A stretch of DNA of 64,000 nucleotides from Micropterix aruncella. Its lineage: Eukaryota; Arthropoda; Insecta; Lepidoptera; Micropterigidae. Of the stretch, positions 21,150 through 31,342 are shown one piece after another (the stretch's first letter is position 1; the number at the start of each line of letters is the position of its first letter). Under the pieces are notes generated by a model. The model saw only the letters and a list, made by a program, of their open reading frames with translations, had not been told where the DNA came from and made no database searches. The position numbers and the translations under genes were made by a program. Location: NCBI GenBank assembly GCA_944548615.1, contig OX155972.1:12720870-12784869 (forward strand), in the 5' to 3' direction.

Positions 21150-22650
21150 TCGAGGTATATGCATACAGCACCCCTCTTACGACCTGCCGTGAAAATTCAC
21201 GGGTTTATAGCAAGAAACCGTGAAACTCGAGAGAAAACACGTGGTAATTTCTACTCCCAAAAATAGTGAAAAACTGTTAAACGGGAGTAGAAAACAAGGC
21301 ACCATCACCACCGACCACCGGCAAGTAAACAGAAACACAGGAATCATCGATTCAAGTTTACGTGGCCGGAAAACTGCCCTCAGCCGATTATGAAGATACT
21401 CGCAGACGCGAAAATAACGGGAACGTATACGTGAGGTACCGGGCCAGACTCTGATGATGTTTGGAACCCGAAGAATCCACTCCGAAGAAAAGGATGGGTT
21501 TTTAGCCATTCTCTGATTGGTTGGTTACCGACCAATCAGGAATGCTAACGAGCCAGTAGCCGCCAACCAGAATCTGTTGGTCGGCCCTGAAGTCTGGACA
21601 AACACGTAGCGTGTCCGACCCCCGCAAGACGTTCATCGTGTCGGCTAAGCCGCGGAATCTCCCCGATAACCGACTTTTGCCTACCCGTCCTCGGAACCTT
21701 TTTCCCATACCGAAGTTGAACTCGAGAAATATGCCCTCGACCTGAGGCTCTGGCTCTTTCTTTTTTATTCTTCTCTCGAATTGTTATTAATTTTAAATTA
21801 TTTATATTTTAAAATTATTATATCCATTAAATTAAATCTCTAAAGATTGGATTAAAGTCTAGGCGCTTATTCGCCAAATGTATTCAGTCGGTCTGTCGAC
21901 GTGTTGGAATTAAAGAGTTATTTTATAATTTCATTTCTTTTATTATTATTATGTCATTTAAACCCACAACTTGACACAATGCCAAATGTGTGAACTCTGG
22001 TCGCCTGAAAAAAAAGGTTTGCTACATCTGGTCCTACTGTCAATAATGTACCCATCTTACCCCGCATGCGTGGCAAGATGGGAGTTTGCCATTTTATTTT
22101 GTAAGTTTTATTTAAGTAGTTTTTAATTGAAAATTGTGAAATACTCATATAGTAGTAATTGTAAACCCCAATGTTAATATCTTTTAATAAAGTTTTTTGA
22201 TTGTAAAATTCAGTGTGGTTTTTATACGTATTTCTCCATAGCATCCCCGTCTTACCCCGTGTTCCTCTAATTTTATCGGTGTGTATGTATTCCACACCCA
22301 TTGTTGCGACGCCGTCAGTAGCGACGTCGCCGGCCGTAAAATAGATGATTTACGGCCGCTATGAGGGTGCCCGAGGAAGCATAAGATATTTGCAGAAAAC
22401 TCATTTTTACGAGAAAAAATGGCAAAATCGCCTCGGGTTACCTTTATAGACATCGCAGGAGTCGCTTCGAGCGGATCGAGCGAGCGAGAAAGCCTACGAC
22501 CGCCCGCTCCCACACGGAGATCGAGCGAGCGAGACTCCCTACGACCGCCCGCTCTAACATAGCTAGGAGACGAACTTTGGTGCCGAAAACGGACAGTTTT
22601 GAACTCGTCAAACCGGAAATGAAAGCGGGTAATACTGCCCGAAACAGTTG

Positions 22651-22658
22651 TATAAAAG
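22651..22658 (+). promoter_or_regulatory. TATA box in unit 3, upstream of Gag
   Basis: This third TATAAAAG lies about 820 bp before the Gag start codon and has no further unit between it and the gene. Confidence 0.45.
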
Positions 22659-23312
22659 TCGAGGTATATGCATACAGCACCCCTCTTACGACCTGCCGTG
22701 AAAATTCACGGGTTTATAGCAAGAAACCGTGAAACTCGAGAGAAAACACGTGGTAATTTCTACTCCCAAAAATAGTGAAAAACTGTTAAACGGGAGTAGA
22801 AAACAAGGCACCATCACCACCGACCACCGGCAAGTAAACAGAAACACAGGAATCATCGATTCAAGTTTACGTGGCCGGAAAACTGCCCTCAGCCGATTAT
22901 GAAGATACTCGCAGACGCGAAAATAACGGGAACGTATACGTGAGGTACCGGGCCAGACTCTGATGATGTTTGGAACCCGAAGAATCCACTCCGAAGAAAA
23001 GGATGGGTTTTTAGCCATTCTCTGATTGGTTGGTTACCGACCAATCAGGAATGCTAACGAGCCAGTAGCCGCCAACCAGAATCTGTTGGTCGGCCCTGAA
23101 GTCTGGACAAACACGTAGCGTACCGTAACGGCTTTTAGAGGGGAGGAGATAGCTTTTCTCCTAGGAGAGTGCGAGAGGTCGATAGAAAAGGGAAGATCCC
23201 CACCTTTCACGGAAAGCTGTCCGCGGCGTGTCATTGGTGGACACGAAAGCAGGTGCATAGCAGGTGCACGGCGAGAACCGCGGAAGTGAGTACAAATATG
23301 GGCCCCCGGGCC

Positions 23313-23358
23313 ATACCAAATCATCATTCAGTGCCTGGCGTCCGTTCCGAACGGTCGC
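23313..23358 (+). promoter_or_regulatory. candidate LINE start: initiator plus DPE
   Basis: TCATTC at 23324-23329 fits the arthropod initiator (TCAKTY) with A at 23326 as +1. GGTCGC begins at +28 (23353), the canonical place for a downstream promoter element. Jockey-clade LINEs are driven by internal promoters of this kind, so 23326 may be the 5' end of the Gag element. The phrase 'taccaaatcatca' directly before it recurs at 25269. Confidence 0.5.
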
Positions 23359-23469
23359 CTGCTACGCTCCGCCGCCCGCGCTGAATATTGCCGCCGCGAG
23401 TCGACCGTCGAGCGCCGTCTCCGGTCCTCGCCGTGAAGTTCGTGCCGTCGAGTCCGCTCCGGCCCGAAT

Positions 23470-25116
23470 ATGAGCTCCGCCGCCGAAGCAGCCGCTTCGC
23501 ACAGCACCGCTGTTTCCAGGGGCAAGGATATGCCCCTAATCCCGCCTGTGACGCCGAGGAAACGCGGGATGGATTCCGCGTCCACCACGGAGGATCAGCG
23601 AAAGGAGTCACTGCGCCGCCGGGCTGACTCCCTCGACGCGTTCGTAGACGACCAAATCTACGAATCGTCGCAGCCGTCGGACAACGAGGACGGGCCCACC
23701 TATGCCCAATTAGCGGCGAGGAAAGGCCCGTCACCGCCGCCACCTGTACAACTGCGTCCCGGTCCGCAACTCTCGAAGGCGCCGCGCTTGGAGCCCATGG
23801 TCGTGGAGAAGCTGGACAACTGGCCTCTTCACATGAAGATTCTTCACGATAAGCTGGGACGCGCGCCCAACGCCAAGCCTCTCGGGAAGGGCGGCTTCCG
23901 GTTCCGGCCAATCGACACCAACGAGTTCCGGATAGTGCAGACGTACCTGCACTCACTGGGCAACAGCATCGCGTGGCACACGTACAAGCCACCAACGGAA
24001 GTCGACGCGAAAATCGTGATCCGCGGCCTGCCGGAAAATACGTCACCTGACGAAATTATCGGCGGGCTAGCGGACCGCGGTTTCGAGGCCGTCTACGCCA
24101 GAATGATCCACGGGGGGAGGCGCGCCCTATTCTTCGTGATCATCCGGAAGACGGACAGATGGCGGGAGGTCTACAGGATATCTGACCTTCACTACCTGGA
24201 GGTCGCCGTCGAAGGATGGAAAGGCCGAAAAGGCCCCAGGCAGTGCCACCGCTGCCAGAAGTTTAGGCACAACAGCCATAACTGCCACCGGCCGCAGGTT
24301 TGCGTGTGTTGCGGGGAGGAGCACGCCGCGAAAAACTGCCCGCGGCCGAAGACCACACCAGCAACATGCGGGAACTGCGGACAGGACCACCCCGCAAACA
24401 ACAGGCGGTGCCCCAGCTACTTGGCGGAAATGCGCCTGTCCATGAGACAGCAGCATAATTTACCGCGAGTAGCAGTACCCGCTCCACCACAGGCTTCGAA
24501 GCGAAGCACCGCATCCACCACCGCGCCCGCGCAGCCGCCGCCGCGCCCGGCGCAAAGAAAACTGCCGCCTACCCAGACACCCGCCACCGCCCCACGGCCC
24601 CAGCAGCCTGCGCCAACTCCGGGGCAGAGCCAGGAGGCACCCTTGTCGTGGAGGCAAAAGCCGTCGCCGCCGACCGCTCCGCAGCAACCAGCTGCAGAGA
24701 AAAAGCGCAAGCGGAGACGAGCGCAAAGACGAGTAAAGCAGCCTCAAACAGAGGAAAAAGAAGAAGAAATGGAGGTGGTCGTGACCGTAGCTCCCCCACC
24801 TCCCAGCGCCAAGCCGGTCGAGACTGTCGAGAGAGCGACGTCACCCCGGCCCGAGCCTCGTTTTGTGCCCAAGCCGGTCGAGACTGTCGAGAGAGCGACG
24901 TCACCCCGGCCCGGATTTGTGCCATACCTCGAATTCGAGGGAATGGACAGGGACGAGTACATGTCCGTGACGTTCGGCGACTTGCTGGAACTTGTCCGCA
25001 AGGTGATAGCGAAACCGGAGGAAGCCGCCGAGCTGATCACCAAACTTGATTTCCTTGAACCAGTATTCTACAATACAACAGCGGAATCCGTCCGCAGGAC
25101 GTTCAACCCGCGTTGA
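23470..25116 (+). CDS. Jockey-clade retrotransposon Gag-like protein
   Basis: This 548-residue protein is a nucleic-acid-binding Gag (ORF1p) of the Jockey LINE clade, the group that includes TART and HeT-A. It would bind the element RNA and carry it to the nucleus. Residues 145-200 hold the fold that precedes the zinc fingers ('KIVIRGLPENTSPDEII', PRE_C2HC type). Three zinc knuckles follow: C259-X2-C-X4-H-X4-C272, C278-X2-C-X3-H-X4-C290 and C300-X2-C-X3-H-X6-C314. Then comes a Pro/Ala-rich stretch (330-410), a basic patch 'KKRKRRRAQRR' (411-421) and a duplicated segment 'KPVETVERATSPRP' (448 and 468), encoded by a 60-bp tandem repeat. The frame is intact from Met to stop. No reverse transcriptase frame follows within the window, unlike a normal Jockey element. 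The start is the first Met after the initiator/DPE pair. Confidence 0.9.
   Translation: MSSAAEAAASHSTAVSRGKDMPLIPPVTPRKRGMDSASTTEDQRKESLRRRADSLDAFVDDQIYESSQPSDNEDGPTYAQLAARKGPSPPPPVQLRPGPQLSKAPRLEPMVVEKLDNWPLHMKILHDKLGRAPNAKPLGKGGFRFRPIDTNEFRIVQTYLHSLGNSIAWHTYKPPTEVDAKIVIRGLPENTSPDEIIGGLADRGFEAVYARMIHGGRRALFFVIIRKTDRWREVYRISDLHYLEVAVEGWKGRKGPRQCHRCQKFRHNSHNCHRPQVCVCCGEEHAAKNCPRPKTTPATCGNCGQDHPANNRRCPSYLAEMRLSMRQQHNLPRVAVPAPPQASKRSTASTTAPAQPPPRPAQRKLPPTQTPATAPRPQQPAPTPGQSQEAPLSWRQKPSPPTAPQQPAAEKKRKRRRAQRRVKQPQTEEKEEEMEVVVTVAPPPPSAKPVETVERATSPRPEPRFVPKPVETVERATSPRPGFVPYLEFEGMDRDEYMSVTFGDLLELVRKVIAKPEEAAELITKLDFLEPVFYNTTAESVRRTFNPR
24810..24929 (+). repeat. 60-bp tandem duplication inside Gag
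   Basis: Two 60-bp copies encoding 'KPVETVERATSPRP' sit in frame near the Gag C-terminus. The copies are identical over about 47 bp and then diverge, so the duplication is recent. Confidence 0.85.
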
Positions 25117-25267
25117 AAACTGCGACGTTATAAACTGCAAACCGTGCTAATGGGCCGGTTAACGAGAAGCCCCACAAAACGGCTGAAACATGCCGAGTGG
25201 CAGACGTCACGGGCCTAATTATAATAATTAAGGCAGGCTCGTAGACTGATATACTCCTTTCCGGGTT

Positions 25268-25365
25268 TTACCAAATCATCAGTGTCGTTCTGCTACCCGC
25301 GCCGCGCGGACGCGCTTCGCGCCGTCCGCGCTGGTCGTGTCTGCAATTGCCGCCCCGGTCCGTAG
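25268..25365 (+). promoter_or_regulatory. second copy of the Gag leader with initiator and DPE
   Basis: The sequence 'taccaaatcatca', then 'ctgctac', 'ccgcgctg' and 'attgccgcc' in the same order, repeats 23313-23402. TCAGTG (A at 25281) is followed by GGACGC at +28 (25308). It is thus a second promoter-like 5' end, placed after the Gag gene and pointing the same way. Confidence 0.45.
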
Positions 25366-25830
25366 GCCGCTTGCGCGGCAACGTGAGTGGACACTGGCTA
25401 GTTGCCGCCGCCGGTCTACGTCTTTTCCTCTCAACGCCGCCCCGCGTCGAACCAGCATCGCGAGTAGGCCGAACTCCGTGTCCCAGCTGTCGTCGCTTCT
25501 CAAGCCCTGGCCCGCGTCATCAGTAGCCGCGTGCGCTGCATCCTACCCGTCCCGGTCCCGGCCCATCCCGCGCCGCACGCCGCCGACCCAGCTGATCGAT
25601 GTGTCTTCAAGCCCCAGCACCCCGCGACGCATCGGTAGCGCGATTTGGCCGCAATCGTGCCGACCAGCTGATCGTCGCGTCTCAAGCCCTTGGCCCGTGG
25701 CTCAGTAAGCGGAGGACGTGGGTACTCCGCGGAATCAGCGGCCGCGTCCGCCGCCGCCCAGCTGATCGCCGCGTCTACACAAGACACCTGTTCAACTACG
25801 TGAGTAGCCTAAATGGAAGCCCGCTACCCT
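25281..25830 (+). repeat. GC-rich region with degenerate tandem motif
   Basis: A motif of the type 'cagctgatcgtcgcgtctc' with 'aagccc' recurs irregularly at about 25486, 25589, 25669 and 25758. Open frames here follow composition. No reverse transcriptase or other domain is visible in any frame. Confidence 0.5.
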
Positions 25831-26139
25831 AGTAGCACACAAAAAAGCATGACCGGTCCGTAGGCCGGTCACCTCTGACGCCCCAAGTAAGCGCATCGCG
25901 TGTTGGGAAATGCCACTGGTCCGCACAGGATGTGCTCACCCAGGAGGTAGATATTTACGATACCAAATCACTCGCTCTCTCAGTTCCACAGCAAACAGTC
26001 AACCGACTAGGAAGGAAGGAAGGAAGGAACCCCAACGACTACAAGGACCGCGACATGGAACCGCTCCGCTGCCCTTGCAGTCTGGAAGCCAGTCGCGAGC
26101 GGCTCTACTGCACCGTGCAGTATTGAGCGCGGTCCAAGT

Positions 26140-26300
26140 AAAGGACACTACGGTCGACGAGACACTCTCTCCTATTCGGGGAGTTGAGTGTCGGTCCGAG
26201 TCGGGAATTACGGTCCGACTCGCGATTTACGGTCGACGGGGACGCTCTCTCCAGTCGTGGAGTTCGAGCGCCGGTCCAAGTTGGGACCTTCGGAGAGTCG
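26140..26300 (+). repeat. 80-bp imperfect tandem duplication
   Basis: 'acggtcgacgagacactctc' at about 26150 and 'acggtcgacggggacgctctc' (given as near match) at about 26230 begin two copies of one unit that continues with 'ggagtt' and 'ggtccgagt/ggtccaagt'. Confidence 0.6.
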
Positions 26301-26735
26301 GGTACACGCGGCGCACACGCGGTCAGACGGCGCACACAGGCGAGTCGGACGCACGCGGGCGCAGACGGGCGCACAAAGGCGCAGTCTGGTGCGCATCGGC
26401 GCACACGCGACACCCACGCGGCGCACACGCGGTCAGACGGCGCACACAGGCGCAGTCAGACGCACGCGGTCAGACGGGCGCACATAGGCGCAGTCGGACG
26501 CACGCGGTCGCAGACGGGCGCACATAGGCGCAGTCAGGCGAACGCGGCACAGGCGGACGCAGCACAGGCGGACGCAGCACAGACGGGCGCAATCAGGCGC
26601 AGTCAGGCGGACGCAGCCCAGGCGAGCGCACCCAGGCGCAGTCAGGCACACGCAGACGCACACGGGCGTACTCAGGCGCACTCAGGCGCACTCAGGCGCA
26701 CTCAGGAGCACGCAGGCGCACAGAGACGCCGTTCG
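26300..26735 (+). repeat. GCGCA-rich minisatellite
   Basis: About 430 bases consist of variants of a 10-bp phrase such as 'ggcgcacaca', 'ggcgcagtca' and 'ggcgcactca'. Long open frames on both strands (His/Ala/Arg/Thr or Cys/Val/Arg-rich) result from the repeat. There is no sign that it codes. Confidence 0.8.
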
Positions 26736-26779
26736 ACAACGGACCACGAGAGATCTTGTTCGACTCGCTGCCCGGGAAG

Positions 26780-27060
26780 AACAGGATAAAGACATTTAGA
26801 TTATAAGATTGTTGTATATTTGTTATGTACCTAGGTTAATTGCTATATACTGATTTTTACTGTACAATAAAGATTTCTATAACGTTGTGTATGTACCTAG
26901 GTTAATTGTCATATACTTATGTCTGATTTCATTGTAAAACTATATACTTGTTTTGTACACTGATGTGTAATGTATATACCATGTACCTAGGCTATGTTCT
27001 ATTGTAAGATTTAATGTATGTACCTTGTATCTAAGCTACGATATTCCTAGACTCAAAAAA
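26780..27060 (+). repeat. AT-rich tail with ATGTACCTAGG repeats
   Basis: 'tatgtacctaggttaattg' occurs at about 26823 and 26889, with further variants at about 26978 and 27015. An AATAAAG polyadenylation-type signal lies near 26866. This may be the 3' end of the transcription unit that contains Gag. Confidence 0.5.
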
Positions 27061-27339
27061 TCTGTTAAAAATAATATGCCGTGTTGGCACTTGAAAGGGA
27101 AGGCGTGTTTTATTGGTGCAGGGGACGGGGAGTAAAACGGTGGTAATAGAGACAGACTGAGGCGTATCGAGGCTTGCAGCAGGTGTCGTGGCCGCCCGTT
27201 ACGGGGCAAGCGGCGACCAAGCGGTGGACCTCTTTTTACAGTCCTGGGTCCACACAGCGCTGGGTCGGTCCGTGCCACAGGGCACTGCATATGTTGGGCA
27301 ACGGGCGCAACACCCATTGCGCCGAAACGCTTTATCCAA
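27061..27339. other. unassigned GC-rich DNA
   Basis: I recognise no gene or repeat in these 280 bases. Confidence 0.4.
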
Positions 27340-27800
27340 TCGATCTGAAGTATGAAATGCAGGCATCATTTGGTCATAGCAAGAGTTGGAAAGATTGTGG
27401 TTGAAGTAAATCCACCAGGATGCGCTAAAAAAACTATTACGAAAATACTACTCAAATAATAAAAATACTACTCACCATTGTGAATATGTTCGAATAAAAT
27501 CGCGAATATATTTCAAAAATTGTTGTAGTATTTTAGTAGTATTTTCGTGGTATTTCAGTAGTATTTTCGTAATAGATGTTTTTGTGGTATAAATAGAACT
27601 TTCTTAAATTTATATAGTATTTTTTAAACATGACCATTTTGCACAATTATTTATTTCGCATGTATTTGAGGGGGGGAAGGCTGAGGGGGGGGCGCACATG
27701 GGAAGGCGGGGGGATTGACGAAGGGAGGGGGGAGTCTGGGTGTTGGGCTTTGTCTACTTGAGGGGAAAGTCTTGGGGTGACTCAACCATTTTTTTAAATT
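27340..27800 (-). repeat. RepA repeat, minus copy
   Basis: Reverse-oriented RepA phrases are present: 'aaacgctttatccaatcg', 'gcaggcatcatttggtca', a G-rich run at 27668-27735, and 'ctacttgaggggaaagtctt' with 'ggggtgactcaacc'. It forms an inverted pair with the plus copy at 27961. Confidence 0.5.
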
Positions 27801-27960
27801 TTAATAAGAACATTCTTTCTTCTTAAAGTGCCATCTCCTATCGGAGGTCAGCGGTCATTAAAGCCCCATGGGCTCCTGATGTTGCGGCGTGGATCAACTC
27901 GGTGGTGCTTGAGTCGAACCATTCAACGAGGTTTTGTAGCCAGTAGGTTTTTATTCGGTC

Positions 27961-28235
27961 AGGAAAAAATCGGTTGTATCGCCCCAAGACTTTTTCGGCA
28001 AGCATACAACACCCCCTGCGCCAAACTCCCTATACCCCTACAAAACCCACGAAACCACTCCTCCTCCACACCCCTTACACCCTCCTTCAACCCCTCCCCC
28101 TCAATCACTCTACCCACACTCTCCACCTCCACTTCCTACTCCATTCACCTACCCCCCCCCCCCCCAACTCCCCCGCCCTTATGTCCCCTCTCCCCTATAT
28201 TTACGGACGTATGTAATATGCTAAGGTCAGCTGTC
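27961..28235 (+). repeat. RepA repeat, plus copy with C-rich tract
   Basis: 'aaatcggttgtatcgcccc' and 'aagactttttcggcaagc' begin a RepA copy that continues as a C-rich low-complexity tract. Open frames rich in Pro, Thr and Ser through it are compositional. Confidence 0.5.
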
Positions 28236-28349
28236 AACGTGGTATGCACAGTGACCATACATCATAATATACTTTAATTTGTGAAGCATTGCAAATATTA
28301 TATTCTGAATAAATAATTGGCAGAGGGGTTTTATCATATATATAAGCCA

Positions 28350-29118
28350 GCGTACTTCTCATTACATAAGCCTCAATTTCTATAGTAAATTACCAGAAAA
28401 CTTAAAAAATATTCAAAATTATGACAAATTCAGGAAAGAGACGAAAAAATATTTTATTGAGAAATCCTTATATGACCTTAAAGAATTTTAATATATATGT
28501 ATATAATAGATTATATTATCTGTAAGACAATATATTCTATTTTTCTATAATATAGTCTTATTTGTGATTAGTATATTCTTGTCTTAATTGTTAAATTACT
28601 TTTCTGACTCTTATTTCATTACGTTGATTATAATCATTTTTACTTAATTTGATTATTTAAATTTTAATATTTTTAGATATTTCTTTTATTATTATTATTT
28701 TTTAAATGATTTTATATTTGTAATTTAAATTTCTGATTTTTATATTTTTTTAATGTCAGTTTGTATTTTTTAAATGTCAATTTTAATGTCCTTATTAAAA
28801 GGGGTTTATGTAGAACTCTTTGGATGATTTCTATTTTTATATTTTTCTAGTTTTTATATATTTTTGTTATTGAATTGCTGATTCTCTATGTTTTCTCATT
28901 ATTTCTGTTGTTTTTTATTTTTCTAGTTTTTATGTCTTTGTTATTGAATTTTTGAATTTCTATGTTTTTTTTTAAATTATAAAGTTTTTTACAGACTTTT
29001 TTATAATTTTATGAGTAATTTGAAATGTAATTTTATTTTTAGAAATACCATTAGATATGCAATTTCTATACCCAGATCGGGTTTTTGAAAATAAATTATT
29101 CTTATTCTTATTCTTTCG
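28350..29118 (+). pseudogene. LINE C-terminus and 3' UTR
   Basis: 'LNFYSKLPENLKNI' and 'YDKFRKETKKYFIEKSLYDL' followed by a stop (28370-28490) match the last residues of CR1/Jockey-group reverse transcriptases. An AT-rich 3' UTR of about 620 bp follows and ends in a 'ttattcttattcttattctt' microsatellite at 29094-29115, the usual 3' end of such LINEs. Everything upstream is missing. Confidence 0.65.
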
Positions 29119-29157
29119 TGGAATTAGCCAAATTAAAGTAGATTCCGAACTTCAACA

Positions 29158-29285
29158 TTTCGAAATGGCTCATAATTGAGGTGTTGTTGTAGTCATAAAT
29201 AGTATAGATAAATACATCTTTTCAATGATAAATTCCAATGTTATTGGAGAGGTAGGCCCAGCGCTCATATATTTTTGCCCACTGC
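29158..29285 (+). repeat. RepU repeat, copy 2
   Basis: It matches 5905-6065 in opposite orientation ('cgaaatggctcataattgag', 'gttgttgtagtcataaat'). Confidence 0.5.
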
Positions 29286-29354
29286 CCATTGAATTGCTTT
29301 TTGGGTGGGGCAGATGAATTGTACGTTGTGATGTAATCTCTACAGTTATATATT

Positions 29355-29830
29355 TAACTTTGGCCAGACCAGTAATGGAGCATTTATAAAGACCTTTACT
29401 CCCCTAAGGAACAATGTGTCTATAAACTTTCATATATTACAAACATCTTGAAAATTAGTACAGAGTATATGAACTGCCCGCCATGGCGCTTTGATAGCAC
29501 ATGTGTGGCGTTGGTGGCTAAGTTTGTCGTTTGCCACAATCTCTTAAGCTTGTAATATCATCCCTAATGAGGGAATGCCTGAAAATAGCGGATAATACGA
29601 GCCCTGCACTCCACGTGACGTGTTGTGCCGGAACTTTTCAATGTAAACTAACGAGGTTTCGGTTTTAAGCGCGACGCGCTGCTTTGCGGGCGGTAAAAGC
29701 GGACGCCTTTGTATCATAATTTAAACAGGAGATTGTCAACGCATGAGAAAGCTTTTCACATAATGATATCCGCGAGTTACTAAACACTTGTGGTAAAATA
29801 CCGAGTGAAATAAATAAACAAGAAGAATGT
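29355..29830 (+). repeat. RepD direct repeat, copy 1
   Basis: It is collinear with 31343-32140 at roughly 90 percent identity by eye. Shared phrases include 'aactttggccagacca', 'gaactgcccgccatggcg' (one base different), 'gtggctaagtttgtcg' and 'gataatacgagccctgcac'. It has no coding frame. The second copy is split by a RepA insertion. Confidence 0.75.
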
Positions 29831-30129
29831 TAGCAGGTGAAATAAAACTGTCGAATATTTATTAATTAGAAGTACATTACAGTCAGTATTTATGGAGATG
29901 TAAATTACAGTCACTCAGGTGAGTCAATGAATACTGTCTTCATATATAAATTCAGCAAATAAAAAAAATACTAAAAACGCGCTTTTATAAATGCACGTAA
30001 AAACCAAAAAAAAATATTCTATTTACACTCTCCATGTACAGGTCTATATACATTTTATACATGCACCTTAGAAGATGGTTAAATTAGTTACCTTAGATTC
30101 CATTACATATTTACATACAGGTCGACCTA
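29831..30129. other. unassigned AT-rich DNA
   Basis: No gene or named repeat is seen. Confidence 0.4.
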
Positions 30130-30660
30130 ATAAAAGCGTGTTAAAAAGGGGACTTGCGTCATTTCAGTATGCTACTGAGAAAGGTTCGAATTAGCTTTCT
30201 GGTTCAATCTAATGTATTTTACAATAGATTACCATTAATCATCAGAGACCTTAATGAGGTTGACTTTTAGAATAACTAACAGTGTATTGTAATTAAAAAC
30301 CCAATTATAGCATTAAGGATTTTAAGAATATCGAATTTCCTCGGTTATCTTGACTATCTTTATCCTCTATTCATTCTATTTCTAACTATAATAACATTAT
30401 GAATATTTATTTCCACTATAAGCGATTGACAACTATTATAAGTAATTTGTTACTCTTTGTATTTTCCTAATTTATTACTGGCCGTATGATAATTTATGAG
30501 GATAACCAATAATTGCAATTGATTGTTAGCACTGTTTAACATGTGATAATTTTGCGAAGTTATCGAAGGTTTTGGATTGTAAATAACGGAAAATTTAGAA
30601 AATTATAACCTAAAAAATATGCACTTGAATGTTTAAATGTCATATTATTATACCTTATAC
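30130..30660 (+). pseudogene. decayed LINE 3' end
   Basis: It follows the LINE copy at 52990-53600 through the last codons ('aggggacttgcgtcatttc', 'accaattatagcatt'-like text) and the 3' UTR, with many substitutions and stops. It ends at the junction with the next LINE relic at 30661. Confidence 0.6.
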
Positions 30661-31211
30661 TACCGGGTCATCAAGGCATACCCGGCAACGAGGAGGCCGA
30701 CAGACTGGCAAAACTGGGCATACTGGAATGCCCGGTGGAGCCAGTTGTGGGGGTCCCCATCGCTACAGGTAAGAAAATCATCAGGGAATGCTTGGAGCAG
30801 GACCATCGGGCATCCTGGAAACAGAGCCAGGGATGTCGCCAGGCAACAGCCATGATGGAGTAACCACTACAAAAGAAAACCAACACGACCCTTAGAGCAC
30901 ATCTATTCAACCTTGGCTAGACCGAGAGCAAGGACTGCCGAATATGTGGCGAAGAACCTGAAGACAGCATACACATCGTTGGTCGCTGCCCAGGCCTCGC
31001 AGCAAAAAGATACAGTTTACTGGGACGAGCCTTTCTCGAACCAGCGATCTGCTCAACTTGAAGGTCAGTGATCTACTTGGACTAATAAGAAGTACTGGGC
31101 TACTAGCTGACCACTGACCTAACCACAAAGTGGATAGTTACAAATAGATCCAGGTGACATCAAGTACTGAAAACAAGCCCCCCACTCCATTTACTACTAC
31201 TACTACTACCT
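30661..31211 (+). pseudogene. LINE RNase H relic, plus copy
   Basis: Reading across frames gives 'GHQGIPGNEEADRLAKLGI', 'EQDHRASWKQSQGCRQA' and 'DCRICGEEPEDSIHIVGRC'. The first is the C-terminal motif of RNase H and the last a Cys/His knuckle, as in LINEs that carry RNase H after the reverse transcriptase. Stops and a frameshift break it. The 3' UTR ends in TAC repeats at 31188-31211. A second copy lies on the minus strand at 48140-48887. Confidence 0.75.
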
Positions 31212-31342
31212 TATAGTAGGTAATATGTATATACATAGTGAAGTAGTTATTTTTTAAAATCGTAGGAATTGTAGGAACTCTATCAATTGTAGGAACTCCT
31301 TATCACCTACCTAGTTTAATAATAAAATAATTATAAATTAGT

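Larger units (their letters stand above)
18592..23121 (+). repeat. three tandem 1,509-bp units
   Basis: Units start at 18592, 20101 and 21610 and are nearly identical; the only differences I noticed are one base near 19493 and one near 22192. The junctions share CGT. Each unit holds, in order: an open 3' segment ending in a stop near 18728, an AT-rich part with poly-T and ATT runs, an inserted fragment with the gtcttaccccgtg phrase, a 44-bp double motif ('gatcgagcgagcgaga'), a TATA box, and a GC-balanced leader. The layout looks like a tail-to-head junction of a retroelement. It stands directly upstream of the Gag gene. Confidence 0.9.

Noticed and set aside
18936..23018. Repeated minus-strand open frames of 78-115 codons in each 1,509-bp unit
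   Set aside because: They recur only because the unit is repeated. They cover promoter-like and leader-like DNA and show no domain.
26184..26789. 201-codon frame and others through the GCGCA repeat
   Set aside because: All frames are open because of the 10-bp repeat; the product is a simple repeat of Ala, His, Arg and Thr.
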